DNA of 64,000 bases from Lagopus muta (taxonomy: Eukaryota > Chordata > Aves > Galliformes > Phasianidae), in NCBI RefSeq assembly GCF_023343835.1, contig NC_064443.1, positions 9,796,001 to 9,860,000 on the forward strand. Reading direction: 5' to 3'. Position numbers and translations under genes: made by a program. Each line of letters opens with the position of its first letter. Within the stretch, counting starts at the first letter, position 1. Below the pieces are notes generated by a model. That model was not told the origin of the DNA. It ran no database searches and worked only from the letters and a program-made list of their open reading frames with translations. Below are positions 1 through 12,410 of this stretch, in pieces.

Positions 1-3000
1 GCTTTTCAAAAGGGGAGAGTAATCCACTTGCTAGACATGTCTGTAGCTGTCTTGTAAGTCCTTGGGCGACCTTGAGCAGTCATTTAACTCGTGTTTGTTT
101 GCCCAGCTCTACCTGGGCAGATATTACTTCTGTGGTTTGGAGGGTTGAGGTTGAACGGATGTCTTGGAAATGCCATGGATGAGAGGTGAGGTGGAGGTAT
201 TTGTGCTGCTGTCTCAGACAGCCGATCAGAGTGCAGCTTGACCTGTCTGTCTTACTGCTTCGTGCTTCAAAGCACCCGGACACTGGGCTTATGTGGGAAT
301 GGGGAGGTGGTAATGGCAGGGCTGCAGTGCAGGCAGGTGTCACAGCCTCAGCCTGGCTGCTGATAAGCTCCTGCTGCTGTGTTAGTCCTAATCTGCCTTT
401 GGCCTGTGAAGGGATAATGGTATCTGCCTTTCTGACACCTTTGCAGGCTCTCTGTGCACCTCATTACTCTTTTTTTGGAAGAGAACTTTGCAGTCCTGTT
501 CTCCCTGCAGAGTAGAGCTCCCCTTCCCAGGCGAGTCCCATCAGCACCAAGCTGGGACTCAGGGTGCAGGCTGCAGTTCAGCTCTGCTGGCACACAGCAT
601 CGTTTCTCAACAATATTACAGTGTGCTCTGAAATCATGAGTTCACCTTTCATGTGTTTTGCTTAAGATAGCAAAGCTTCCATTTCCTCACATTGAAGATA
701 TCTATTCCCTTGGCATGCAGGAGGGGATGGGGACGTGGGCCAGCTGCAGGCACGGATCTGGAAAGCCTGGAATCCAGTGCTGTGCTGCTCCAGCTCCACT
801 CCTTGCCTTGTGCCCATCTCACCGCCTCTCTTATTTCAGCTTTAATTCTTACTGAAGGCAGCTCCCAATTCTTTCATTTGTCAGATCACCCAGGTTTTGA
901 TTTTTATTTTTTTTTTTTAACCTTATGCTGATGTACAGGGGAGATTGGCTTTAATGCAAAATGTCAAGGTCTTTTCCTAGAGAGCTGACAGTAAGTATAG
1001 GTGTTCTGTATGTGCACGGGCTATCGGGATTAGGCATCCTTACTCAGAAACATTGGCTGAGACAGACCGACACTCCTCCTGCCACAGAGGCAGGCAGGCA
1101 CTCTCTGATGCCAAGCCTTGAAGTATTTGGCATGTTTTCTTCTGCCCTAGTTTTGTGCAGTTGTTCCTGAAGTTTTACAACTACATGAGAATTTTAGTTC
1201 TGTTTAAAAATTAAAACAAATTGAAAGAAATAATAATCAAGCCCTCCTCCTTAGAAAGCACCGGTATGAGAATGTGACCCAGGTGCTTAAACCCAGAAGG
1301 CAAGTGAAATAACCCTGGTGCATTTTTGAGTGGTTTTATGTCAACTCTGTGGTTTTGGGGAGAGTTTCTGACTTCTCTCTTGGGTTTTGAGCCTGTGAGG
1401 GTGTGCAGCAGGGCTCGTTTGTGAGTGAGGAGCGCTTGCAGCTCTGCAGTGTCCCCTGCAATTAGTACCCATCGGTCTCCCTGTATCACAGGAGCCTGCC
1501 CTGCATTTTTTCACATCTCATTTACTTTTTAATTTGCACTTCTTTCAGTCGTTCCACTTTTCAAGCATTCCTTGCGAGCCCGAGGATCTCAGGCTCTTCA
1601 GCTTTCAGCGGAAGCCAAGAATTCATGTAAGAACACGATTCTGGGCCATTGCTTTGACATTTTCGTGGTTATGTCATATGTCATCAGGCTTTCATGCGAG
1701 CTGGCAACACCGCTTACACTGAGTGTAGTTGTTCATGGAGGGGGCCGGTTCGGCTCCGTACCCCTGGGCTGATCTGTAGGAGACTGCCTGGCTTCTCTGT
1801 GCATCTCAGCCCTTACCTTTGTCTCTGTGCAGAGGCTCTTGTGTGCTGGCTCCCTGGCAGCTGTGGGAGCACGTGCTGTTGGGATGGCAGCTGAGCGGTG
1901 GGCACACACTCACACCTCCGCCCGGCCTGACGGGGGGACGCACGCAGCCAGACTCCCACAACAGCAAGCTTTCCAATAAAGCTGAAACACAGAGGTATTG
2001 TTTGTCCAACCGCTGGCAAATGCACAGAGCCATTGTGCGGCCCTGAAAGCCTTGGCGCTTTATTCTCTGCAGACTGAATGGCAGCCGCGGGTAATAATAA
2101 CACAAGATTAAAAAAGCCAACATTATAGGGGCATTTACAACCCACTGAGAGAGTGAAATCTCAGCAAGGCTGAGCCGTGTCTCTAGTGATCCACCGTTTT
2201 TACTGCTTGATGAGGAAATGATGGGCAGCTCTGGAGAAACGGCTACTGTGGAGCAGATGAAAGGGGAGTGGGTTGACTGCTCAAACACTGCACTCAGAGT
2301 GGGGCAAATGGAGCAGCTCGCTGCAAACCGAGCTGCTGGCCTGTCCCCTTGTGCTGGGGGAGCTGTGCGTATTTGCGTGCCCACGTCTCCTTTGCAGGCT
2401 GATGGAAAGTGAAGGCAGGCAGGTGGCGGAGCTGGGCTCAGTCTGTGCCTTCCAGAGCCTTGTGCTTGGAGGCTGTCGGTCAGCGTCACTCAGGGATGGT
2501 GCTGGGGGAGCCTGGAGGCTGCAGGTGTGTGAGGACATAGCTGCAGGCAGAGCAGCCAGTCCTCTCTGCTGGCCTACGTCTTCTGACACTGCACGTACTT
2601 GGATTTTGGATGTAAGCCTCAGTTCTAAGTCAGGCAGCAATGACACCCACTTCACACAATTTAAGCTCATCTGACTGATAGCATCTAACAGGTGGAATGT
2701 CATTGTTTTCAAAACAAACATACTTAGAAACCAACCCTGTTTGTAGAGATAAAAAAAGAATGCAAAAACACTGAAATTTACAGGAACATTTCTTTTATTA
2801 GAAGTCAAGTCTTTAATTCAGGTTCAGCTCTAGCAGTTCTTTAACTCGACTGTCTTTAAAAAATAGCTCTGTGTGCATACATCTATCTGATCCAGAGGCA
2901 GAGGAACATCCTCTCTGGACATGCCCAGGCTGCAGAATAGCAGTGAGATCTCAATGCCAGCTCTACCCTTGCTCGTTAGGTATCACAGCAGGCTAACCCT

Positions 3001-6000
3001 GGCAGTGTGGAGCTGCTGGGATGTGCCCTGCTCAGGCAGGTTGTGCACCTCCCTGGGACTCTGCAGTGCCTTCCAGATGTGACCTTGTTCTTTTGGTATG
3101 AAGGATGGAATGAGTAAAATGGTGGTAGATGTTTTGAGTCTTGAAGTGATAAAGTTGCTTTTTAAAGATGCTTAATTACTTGACTGGGGCAGCTATGGTC
3201 AATGACTGTTGTTTTCCATTTTAAAAGCATTCAGTTCTGGCTTCTTGCTTTGCTTGTACCATACAGGATGGCTTGGGAATTGCTGAGACCAGGATTGCAG
3301 AGTGCTGGTTTTTGTGTGGGACGTGATGGGGATTCTGGCAGCCACACTGCTTCACAGACTCATTTGGTTGGATTAATGAATCTGTCCCGGCCACTGTTTT
3401 TCCAAGAGTGATGAGAAGTTACTGATATCATAGGGATTTGTGAGCTGTTTTTTATATTGGCCATTTGGTGGGGAAAGAAATTCAACTCAGAGGGCTTTTC
3501 AGAAGAATAAAGTGTTTGAGTTCTGTTCTAATCCTGGTTACAGAAAATTGACAAGTTGCTGTTAAAGTCTCTTTGAACATAAAGTATAAATACACATTGC
3601 ACCACATTTTTTTCTTCTTTGTCCCCTTCTCTCTCTCTTTTTAATTTCCTTTATGGCTGTTTTTTTTTAATTTAAACGTTGCCTATCTTACCCTTTAGAC
3701 AGCTCAGGTTTGGACCTGAGGTTCCGCTGTGCTGGCGCAGACCCATGGAAGAAAGCTGTGGGTTTGCTTTGTTTCCACAGGTTGCAAGTCTGAACCGAAA
3801 CGTATGTTAATGATAAGAGCTCTGTGGGAAGAAGATGCAAAGAGGTGTTGAGTGACACTAGAAAAGAATGGTCTAGGAGGTGGGAAGAGAGGATGTAGCT
3901 AAAACTAAATACGGTGCTTGCTTTCTGCCAGATCCTTTGCAGCAGAAGCATGGATGTATTCCCAGCTGACAGCCCCCTCGTCTCTCTTTCCCCCTCCTTT
4001 TTCTATCTCCCCCTCTGGGGCTGCTCTGTTAGGATGAGTTGCTTCCAAACAGACAATACTTTCCTAGCAGATAAACGGACACCTAAGAAGCTGTGCTGGT
4101 ATCTATCATAAACAGACATGCAGCATAGTGAGGGAAATTACAGGATGGAGACCTGCATCATTTGTCATATATGTATAAAAAAAGCCCTAAGAATCCCAAC
4201 CTACTCCCCCCTCCACTTGAGCAGCGTCCACAAGAAGAGCAAGCAGTGCACTTAAACACTGTCATTTTCTTTCCTAGTCTTTTAATACCTTATGAAAAGC
4301 TCCAGTTAAGCATTCCACCTTGGGCCCTGTTTGTAAAGGATGTGTTCTAGACAGATGGAAGCAGGTGTCTGTCCTGACACAGATGCAGGACTATAAATTC
4401 GCAGTGGAGGAGATGGGGAATGATTATTTAGGAGGCTTTTGTGGCTTATTCCAGCATCTGGCATTCTACCAGGGCACCTTCTGAACAGGGAGAGGGACAG
4501 GAAGGAGCTGGAGAAATGCTGACCTGCAGTTCCCTGCCTTGTGCCCACGCAGCATGGAGGCTTCTGCGTGTCTCAGCGCCTTGGTGCTGACAAGGGGAGT
4601 GGCAGGGTGAATATTTGGGGTTTATCGGGTGACTTCTGGAATCTCTGTCTAAGAGGCATGGTTGAATCATGGTCTCAGCAAAGCCCGCTGACAGCTCACA
4701 TCTGTTAGTTCTCTGTCTGCTTGCCTGACCTTGGTGAATGGTCTAACTGGCCTTTGGTGCAGGGCAAACAACCAACCTTTTTTTTCCTTGCGGTTGAATC
4801 AGATCTTGCAGTTCCTGGAACCGGCTATTACAAAATACTTGAGAGATTGGCAAGAGCTAGGCGTGTAATTAATTCTTAAAAATCTGATGGTCAGATACCA
4901 TAAGCGCCCATTCAGCAGCGCTCAGTTGGTGCAGAAGAGTGGCAGCGGTGCATCAAAGGGGCTGATTCCATCAAAGATATTTCAGTTTCTGGATTGCAGG
5001 CGGGCAGTTGAGGTAGGATCCCTGTTTTTTTGATTTAATTTACCTGTATGGTCTCTACTGTGGCCCTACTCTTTTTGGGTATCACAGAAACAGGCAGAAG
5101 TGCATCTCACACCAATCTGTGTGGAGTCACAGTCTTCCCTCTGCTCTATCCCACTCGTTTTTGCCTCTTCTGCTTGTAAAAAAGGGTGAGTGACATTTAC
5201 GCCCGTACAGGTGAGATGAATATGGCTATCACACAAACAAAATCACTGGCTGCCGAGTAACAACAGCTTAATGAAAATGTAAACTGTTAAACAAATAAAG
5301 CCAGTCAAGCTCATAACACTTCTGTGTGGAATCTCACTGTATCACTGAGCAGAAATAGCATTAGGCACAGAAGAAGGATATTGAGAGAGGTTGCCTGTGC
5401 CTGCCTTGCTGTGCTGGGTGTGTGGGGCTGGGCCGGGCAGCAGCAAGCCACAACTACGCAAGGACATACAGCTGCAGCAGCTAAGGGTCCAGGCAGGTGG
5501 CCATCCCTGTCTCCCATCTGCATGGGGCAGTGGGTGGCTCGGGATGAGCCCTCAGAGTTTAGAGGATAACAGGTTGCTCCATCTCATTTCTTTTTTCTTT
5601 TCCCCTCATCTTATCTAAGCTTGGTCTCTGAGCTGCATGGAGTCCCCAGCCTGCTGGGGATGCATTGAGTCTGGGTTGCACCAAGCTTTAGTGCACCCTG
5701 GTGTTGGAAAAGTACAAGTTTACCTTTAAAAATGTGTTTATTTTTCTGGGTGACCTTGTGAAGTTTCCTTGCACTGGATCTGTTTCATGCCGTCCTGCTG
5801 CCTTTATCTAATTTGTTTTCTTGTGTATGTTACTGACGTCAAGTGAAGTGTAATTTGTTTGAGAAGTGGTGCTCATAACAAGGATCCTGCTAGTAATCCC
5901 TGCTCTGAATCCCTGTATACACAATGCTTCAGGAATAATTAAAGTCAGAAACTTCAATCTGGAGGGATGCACAGGGGAAGCCTGTCCTGAAATGAGGCTT

Positions 6001-7144
6001 GGCATTGCTGGCCTTCGTGCTTCCAGTGCATTTTAACAGTAGGGCTTGCTGTTCTTCTTCCAGAACTGGATTTAAGTAGAAGCTTGACATCCTGAATTTA
6101 TGTACCTAACGCTGCTGTTCATCAGTCAGTATTGTTACCATATCCTTTTTCTCTCTATTAATTTTCCTCAGTAGTCTGCAGGGATCATTTGCCAGCTTGT
6201 TTCCAATTCCTGCACCTTCCTGGCGCCTTGTTTTGTAACGTCTTGCATCGTGTACTTTCCATTTCTGTAATTCATTTAATTCAAAATACTGGAATGGCTT
6301 TGCAAGTATTTACTGCATCTCTTTCTTCCTTCCAGTAGGCTATTACAGGTCACGTATACAACTTAATCCAAAATCGTTTGGCTTCTGGGATTATTTTTTT
6401 TCTTTTATCCACCAGGAGTGGGGATATGTGGAAACTGTTGCCTTTCTGTGTGTGGGTTTTGTGAAGGTTGCTCAGATCAGGGCTTGGTGGTGCAGCAGTT
6501 AAACCCTGCTGTCAGTGTCCCCCAGCAAACTATGTTACTGTTGCTGTACTTAGCTTGCAAATGTTGTGGGTTTAGGGTTTGCAATAACGAAATTCTGTTG
6601 CATCAGTAAGAGGTTTTCCATTCCTATTGGCTCTGGAAATGGATATTCACAGTTGGATGAAGTTCATTTTAATCCTTACAAAACTGGAGCTGTATTTGTA
6701 CGAGTTGTCGTTGTTCTGCTTTTGGATCCTCCTGGGACTAATCCAGGAGCTTGCAAAATGCTCGGGGTGCCTCTGGCTGTGGGGCAGAGGGGTTAGGGTT
6801 AGGCCCAGCATTATCCCCTCCTCCTGTGCGTTCCTGCCTTCAGCTTGCTCCAGAAAGATGCTGTGCTGTGTTTGCAGTCTCTACCTTCTGATGTGTATAG
6901 ATAGTGGGATGCAATTACCATCCCATGAGGTAGAATCATTATGCTGGCTGTAAAGAAAGAGGGTCACAGTCCTAAAGGGAAATGATTCTAAAGCAATCTT
7001 GACCGAGTCTAGTAAAGCCATTTCAGACCACTTAATGCTCAGCCAGTCCTTCACAGCATTTGTGATACGTCCTCTTTACTTAGAAAGAGGCAGTGGCACT
7101 AATGCTTGTCAAGGGATGAAGGAAACCACTGATAAACTACAGCA
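1..7144. other. Upstream intergenic DNA, no gene recognised
   Basis: There are only short random open frames on both strands. A few T-rich runs occur (for example 907-918 and 3661-3668), along with isolated AATAAA hexamers (near 1975, 3506 and 5295) without a convincing gene in front of them. Two tandem GGGTTA units near 6789 are too few to be telomeric. Exons of a neighbouring gene could be missed if they are small. Confidence 0.6.
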
Positions 7145-7278
7145 CAGGGTTGGGGTGACCGTCCTTGGAGGCGTTCAGGGACTGCGGAGCTGTGGCACTG
7201 CAGGTCAGTGGGCATGGTGTGGGGGGTTGGGGTTGGACTTGGTGATCTTAGATCTTTTCTGACCTTAATGATTCTGTG
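7145..7278 (+). mobile_element. CR1 LINE fragment, 3' end
   Basis: The stretch resembles the CR1 3' region: a GGAGGCGTTCAGGGA-type segment, then GTGGCACTG, GTGGGCATGG, GGTTGGACTTGGTGATCTTAG and a closing AATGATTCTGTG tail unit. It is 5'-truncated, as is usual for CR1, and non-coding. Confidence 0.8.
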
Positions 7279-7739
7279 TTAGGGAAAGGCAGAGTTCAGT
7301 GCCGTTTGGTACGTGGAGCTGAGATCAGCAGCAAGCTGAGAGATGCTCTGGCCAATCTGGTGGGAGAGGCAGGCAGCAGCTGCAAGGTGTGCTGGGGCAG
7401 GGGGGCGCAGAGCTGGCACTGCTTCACGCAGGTGATTTTCTTAATTTCAGTCCCTTGCAGCAGCTGGATAGCCACGGCTCTGTGGGTTTACAAAGCTCTG
7501 AGCCAGTACCCAGGAGAGCCAGAACAACTAGTGGTGAAATGCTCCACATCCAGTTTTTGTCCTTTAGAGCTCCTGTGTAATTTTATTGGAAAACAAAAAT
7601 TGTTTAAATAATGGAACAGACCCAATGAAGTTGTGCAGTGATGCAGAAGGGGTGAGGAAGGGTTATTTCCTTTCTTTCCATTACTTCTCCCCTCCTGCCT
7701 CGCCTCCCAAGTGTGGGTGAAAGCTGCGTGTCAGGCACT

Positions 7740-7850
7740 AGCCCGGCCCAATGGCTTTTCTTAACAGCAAGAATAAGATTAAATGCAATTAACATCGATT
7801 GAACAAAACCCGTCCTCAGTTTGCACTCCAATTAATTAATCAGCCATCCT
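7740..7850. other. AT-rich, ATTA-containing block (possible conserved noncoding element)
   Basis: A compact AT-rich patch with TTAAATGCAATTAAC, ATCGATTGA and AATTAATTAAT contrasts with GC-richer flanks. It looks like a homeodomain-bound enhancer, but this is inferred from composition alone. Confidence 0.3.
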
Positions 7851-10800
7851 TTCAGTGGCAACCCTCTGCAGAGCCCTGTTTGTTCCTCCTGGCCCTACCA
7901 TTTTCCAGCACGTGTCCCAAATGAAAAGAGCTGAGCATGGCCTCCTGCTCCCCGCTGTGGCTCTGGGGCTCCTGGCTCAGCCAGGGGCTTCTTGCTGCTT
8001 GGGGACTGCAGAGCTGCTCAGTCAGTGGCAAAGCGTTTCCTGTGAAGTGAGGCTGATGATGGGAGCTCTCTCCGAGTTAGAACAAATGTCTGGAGGAAAT
8101 CAATGTTAGAATGCATGAACAAACAGGTGAGGCTTGGAATAGCTGGAGATTGGCTGTGCTGGTAAACAGCCCGGTGTTCTGGCAGTGCAGGGCAATGTAT
8201 TTGACAGCACATCCCAGAAAGTGCTGTTCTGCTGCCCTGCTCTGAGGGCCCTGTCCCAGGGAAGCAGCTGAGAAGTCACCGGGTGAGCTCCTCTGCTCTG
8301 CAAAGCTGTTAACGTGGAGAAGAGGGACAACAAAACTCTTTTAATAGCATTTTGAATTAATGCTTTTTGTTGCTGCCAGGCGTACTCCGGCCCCTTCGTA
8401 TTCCAAACCCAAGGACAGCAACTGTTGGACTTCTGAAGGATGAGGGAGACAGAGAGGCTTTTCTGCGCAATAACTGTATGGCACAGAAGTGCTACGATCC
8501 ATTAGTCAGCACAGCTGCTCAGCAGAACAGCCAATACCCCGAATGTAACAGAACAAATTGCACATAACCAAAAAATACCTACAGCATACATCAAACCAGA
8601 GTGACTCAAATGTCCCTTACAATGCTATGGGCTGCTAATAGCCCCACAACAAATGCCTTATCCAGCAGAAAGGCCTTGGACACCCATCTTAGGACAGGTG
8701 AGGATTTCTGTAGTTTGTTAGTGCCTCTTTGCACACGAGCAGAGATGAAGAAGTGACTTGGTCATATTACTGAAGTCTGCTGCATGCCTACAGGTCTTCT
8801 GGGTTTGAGAAAACTGCCTGCGCGTGGCACGGAGCTGGGAACTATGGAGATTAATTTCTGCTTTGTCACTGACATTCCAAATGCACCAACTCATTTATCA
8901 TGGAGGTCTGCTCTCTGATTTCTTCACGGCTACGCAGTGCCCAGATGTGCAGGCACCATGGTGTGACTGCTTGAAGGAATGTTAGTACAAAGTAAGGCAT
9001 CCACTGAGGACACTTGCAGGGTTTACCCCTGTGAGACTAAAGGCTGGTTAAATAAATACATCTTGGTCCAGCTGGGGCTTGGCAGACTGCATCTGGCAAA
9101 TCCAGAGGGAAGAGGTTCCTTAAGGCCTGGAGTTGATGGGTTTCACCTGGAGCCAAGGCATGGAGCATGGAGAGGATGCCGAGCTCCTGCACTGGGACAC
9201 AGCTGTGATGGATTGCCTCGAACCCCATACTGAAGACCGTTCTTGTAGGTGGTCGTGCTGGGCTGGAGTTTTTCAAATCAGAACCTGGTGTCTACCTAAC
9301 ACTCGGAACAATCTGCTCTCCCTCTGCACGAAGGGAACTGGCACCATCACCATCTTGATTTATCAGTGAGTGCTGCATGCTTCAAGGCTGCTTGCATCCT
9401 GAACTCTTACCTAATACTGCAGCAGAGAACATCCAGAGCTGGCCGCGGGGCAGTTACTCTGTGATGCATCACTTAACTTCAGGCTGAGCCTCAACTTGAT
9501 TAATTGGGAGGATCCCATCATGCAGGAACAGCTTGTGGCTGTGAGCTGCCTGGGCTTGTTGCTTGTGTAGCCTGGCTGGTACATCTGCAATGCTAAGGAT
9601 GTGCAGGAGAGAAAAGGCTGCTCCTTCCCCTTCCTAGCTCCTCCTATCAAAGGGAAGGTAAGCATTGTAGCAGCCCTGGGGCATGTTGCAGGGAGGATTC
9701 CAGGTTGGAAGGGACCCCAGAGGGTGCCAAGTCTGGATCCATGGGGCTGCAGTGCTAGCTGGAGTTGAAACACTGGTGTGAACGGCTGGCTTAGCAAAGA
9801 ATGGGTTTAGTCGTGGAGAAGTGGCGTCCTTCCACGCTATTACACAGCGCGTGAGGCATGAAATCAAAGGAACTGTGCTTTTAAGTAGTTAGCCACAGGT
9901 TTATGAACTGACAGCTCAGGAACAGCGAAAACAATTTTGTGCATATGGTGACAAGTGTTTTCTTCCATCAACTGCTAACAGACCAGGAGGCCCTCAGAGT
10001 CTCCACCTGCAGATGTGCTACAGCTGGGTGATGCTCTGCAGGCACTGCTGGAGGAGGAGAGCTCTGATCTCTGCCTCTGATCTCCAGAGCTATTGGTGTT
10101 AATGATGCCTGCACTGCACAGCGCATTCCCCAGAAGAGTTGGGGCTGGACAGGTTCAGAGACTGCACTCTGGTTTCCTGTTGTTGTTTGTTTCTTTCTTT
10201 TGAAGCAGTGCAGAGTGATTGATAGTATTGTTACCTACATCTTTTGTTCCCAGAAACTGCCCTTGGTGTGAGCAGCACGGCAGGAAATTGGTGTCTAGCC
10301 TGTTTGGCATCCCATCAGCTTTTGGCCCAGTGATGGCTGCAGAAGATTTTGGGAAAGCTTAGTCATGTGGCGTGAGATGGAACCTGATGTTTTTGCACAA
10401 GGAGTATTTGTGAGCCTCCAGCTGGATGTGTCCTTGGAATGTGAATGGGCCAGGCTGGGAGGAATCGACTGAGGTTAAGTGCTGGCTGTGTTTTTCTCCT
10501 GGACAAGTAAAAGAATGTAGTTATGATTATGAACATGAAATTGTGTAACAAAGGTTTTGTAAAATTGCTTTACAGAAAAGTTTTTGGCGCCTTCTGTTGG
10601 GGTTAACTGCAGAGTGGTCACAACAGTGGCTTTATCACAAAGCAGAGTGTTCCTTGACACTTGACTGAAGTGTTACAGTACAAATACAGCAAATTACTGT
10701 ATTGCAAAATTGATTGGGAGCTGTTGCTGCTTTGCTCATTGCATTTTGTGCAAGTGCTGTTAGAATTTTTTAAAATGTATTGCACTGTGTGAAATTTGTA

Positions 10801-11863
10801 AGTCATTAATGGTGAGAAAAATTACCTGGGAAATTAAAGGCAGTCAAGTAATACTGATGGTTCATTTGTCAGATTTGTGGCTAAGCTTTGTCTAAATAAT
10901 TTGGCAAACAATTTTCTCTTAATTCTTGAATCTCTTGAAGCTTCTCTGTTTCCCTGTTGTTAGAGACAGGGCTCTCTGTGGAGGTGTGTGGTCAGTGTGG
11001 TCTGGGCATGCTGACTTTGCAAGTGTTAAGCAGCGAATATCGGCCTGCTATGCAGAAGCAGCCTAAACAGCACCCTCACCTTCCAACAGGCATTGCCATG
11101 TGTGGTAGCAGCACTGTTTTTACAAGGTGCACCAGAAAGGAGAACATTCGAGGAACCGCAGTCTCCTTCCTAAAAATGCCTGCTGCACAAGGAGTAGAAC
11201 CAAGCACACATCCAGCCCGGTTAGCTGGCTGATGGAATCCTGTGCAGCTGGCTGTTCAGCTGTCCTTCTGTGGTTGGCTTTAGAAGGGTTCTGTAAATGT
11301 GGGTAAGCACTCTTTGTGTTCCATTTTAAGGGGGTTTGTATCTTAAGATAAAAGTTCTTAGTAGGGTAGTCTCTGAGTTGCTCTCTTATTTTCTTCCCCT
11401 CTTATGCTGGTCCTGCTCCAAGCACTGGGATGAGTGGTGTGTGTTTGGCAGCTGCTGATCCAAGTGCTCCCATGTCCTGCTGGGGCTGAGGCTTAGTGTG
11501 GAGCTGTGCTCGTTCCTGCTGCTCAGCTGCCCTGAGCCTCAGCTGGGTCTATGGCCTCTCTCTCCTGCAGGCCATCAGATTTATAAGTCCTGATTGTTTA
11601 CAACTGACCTTATATTCTTCTTCATACAATCAGCCTTGCCTTGATATCATGACCTGCTCTCTCGCTTCCACAGTCCTCTGTCCCCTTGAGTGTCTGACTG
11701 CATTTTGCAGAAGGCAATACCCGTTACATTTTCTGAGGAATTTTCTGTAGCCTGTCACTCATGCAGCATTGCTCCTTTGTTTCTGAAAGAAATAGTCCAA
11801 GGCCAACAGCTGTGTAACTAACTTGCTGCTTTTTCCTTTGTCTCCTTCTTTTTTTTCTTCCAG
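7851..11863. other. Intergenic DNA, no gene recognised
   Basis: Only short open frames without recognisable products are seen. A weak CR1-like piece lies at 9688-9735. The stretch 10500-10960 is AT-rich but shows no clear motif cluster. Confidence 0.55.
9688..9735 (-). mobile_element. Possible CR1 remnant
   Basis: GGATTCCAGGTTGGAAGGGACC resembles the complement of a CR1 3' end, but the match decays within about 45 bp. It may be chance. Confidence 0.3.
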
Positions 11864-12410
11864 GAGCTTTTAGTTAACTCTGGATAAACATCAGCTACCA
11901 AAGAGCAGAGGACAGGGACCACAGATGCTCCTTGGAAGGCCCAGCATCCTTCTGGAAAGACGCTGACCAAAACTGGTGCCTTCTGCCTGTCCTGGTCCAA
12001 GACAACAATATGATTCCTCTTTTAATGGCCTGCATGTACTGGTCTGTGTGGATGCTTCTGGAGCCAGGCAGAGTGTCGTAGGAGAGGGGAACATTTGCTT
12101 CATTTTTGTATTATAATAGAATGTAAAGAATGGCCTTGACTCCAGCACGACTTGTTGCTTGGAGGCATACTCCACACAGACCTGGTTCACCTTGTGCTAG
12201 CTTTGGTTTCACCAACCCGTCTGAGTTTCAAGAGTTGTTATTTTGTCCGTTTGCTCCAGAATTAAGGGACTGAAGTACTTAGAAATAACCCTGTCTAGCT
12301 TGTTGGGATTAGCTGTTCCTAGCATGCTCTGATTGGCTACACCAGCAGGCGTGTTTCTTCCCTTCTGAGGTTCTCTCCTAAGTAATAAAGTGTTTAATGG
12401 TCACTGTGTG
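11864..12410 (+). other. Candidate terminal exon of an unknown transcript
   Basis: A strong 3' splice site (long T/C tract ending TTCTTCCAG at 11863) is followed about 520 nt later by AATAAA (12384-12389) and a GT-rich stretch (12390-12418), the layout of a last exon with a poly(A) site. All three forward frames close early: the first reads ELLVNSG then stops, and the other two stop within five codons. It would therefore be 3' UTR or noncoding. I recognise no gene. A chance combination is quite possible. Confidence 0.25.

Noticed and set aside
6787..6802. Telomere-like GGGTTAGGGTTAGG
   Set aside because: Only about two units; too short to be an interstitial telomeric array.
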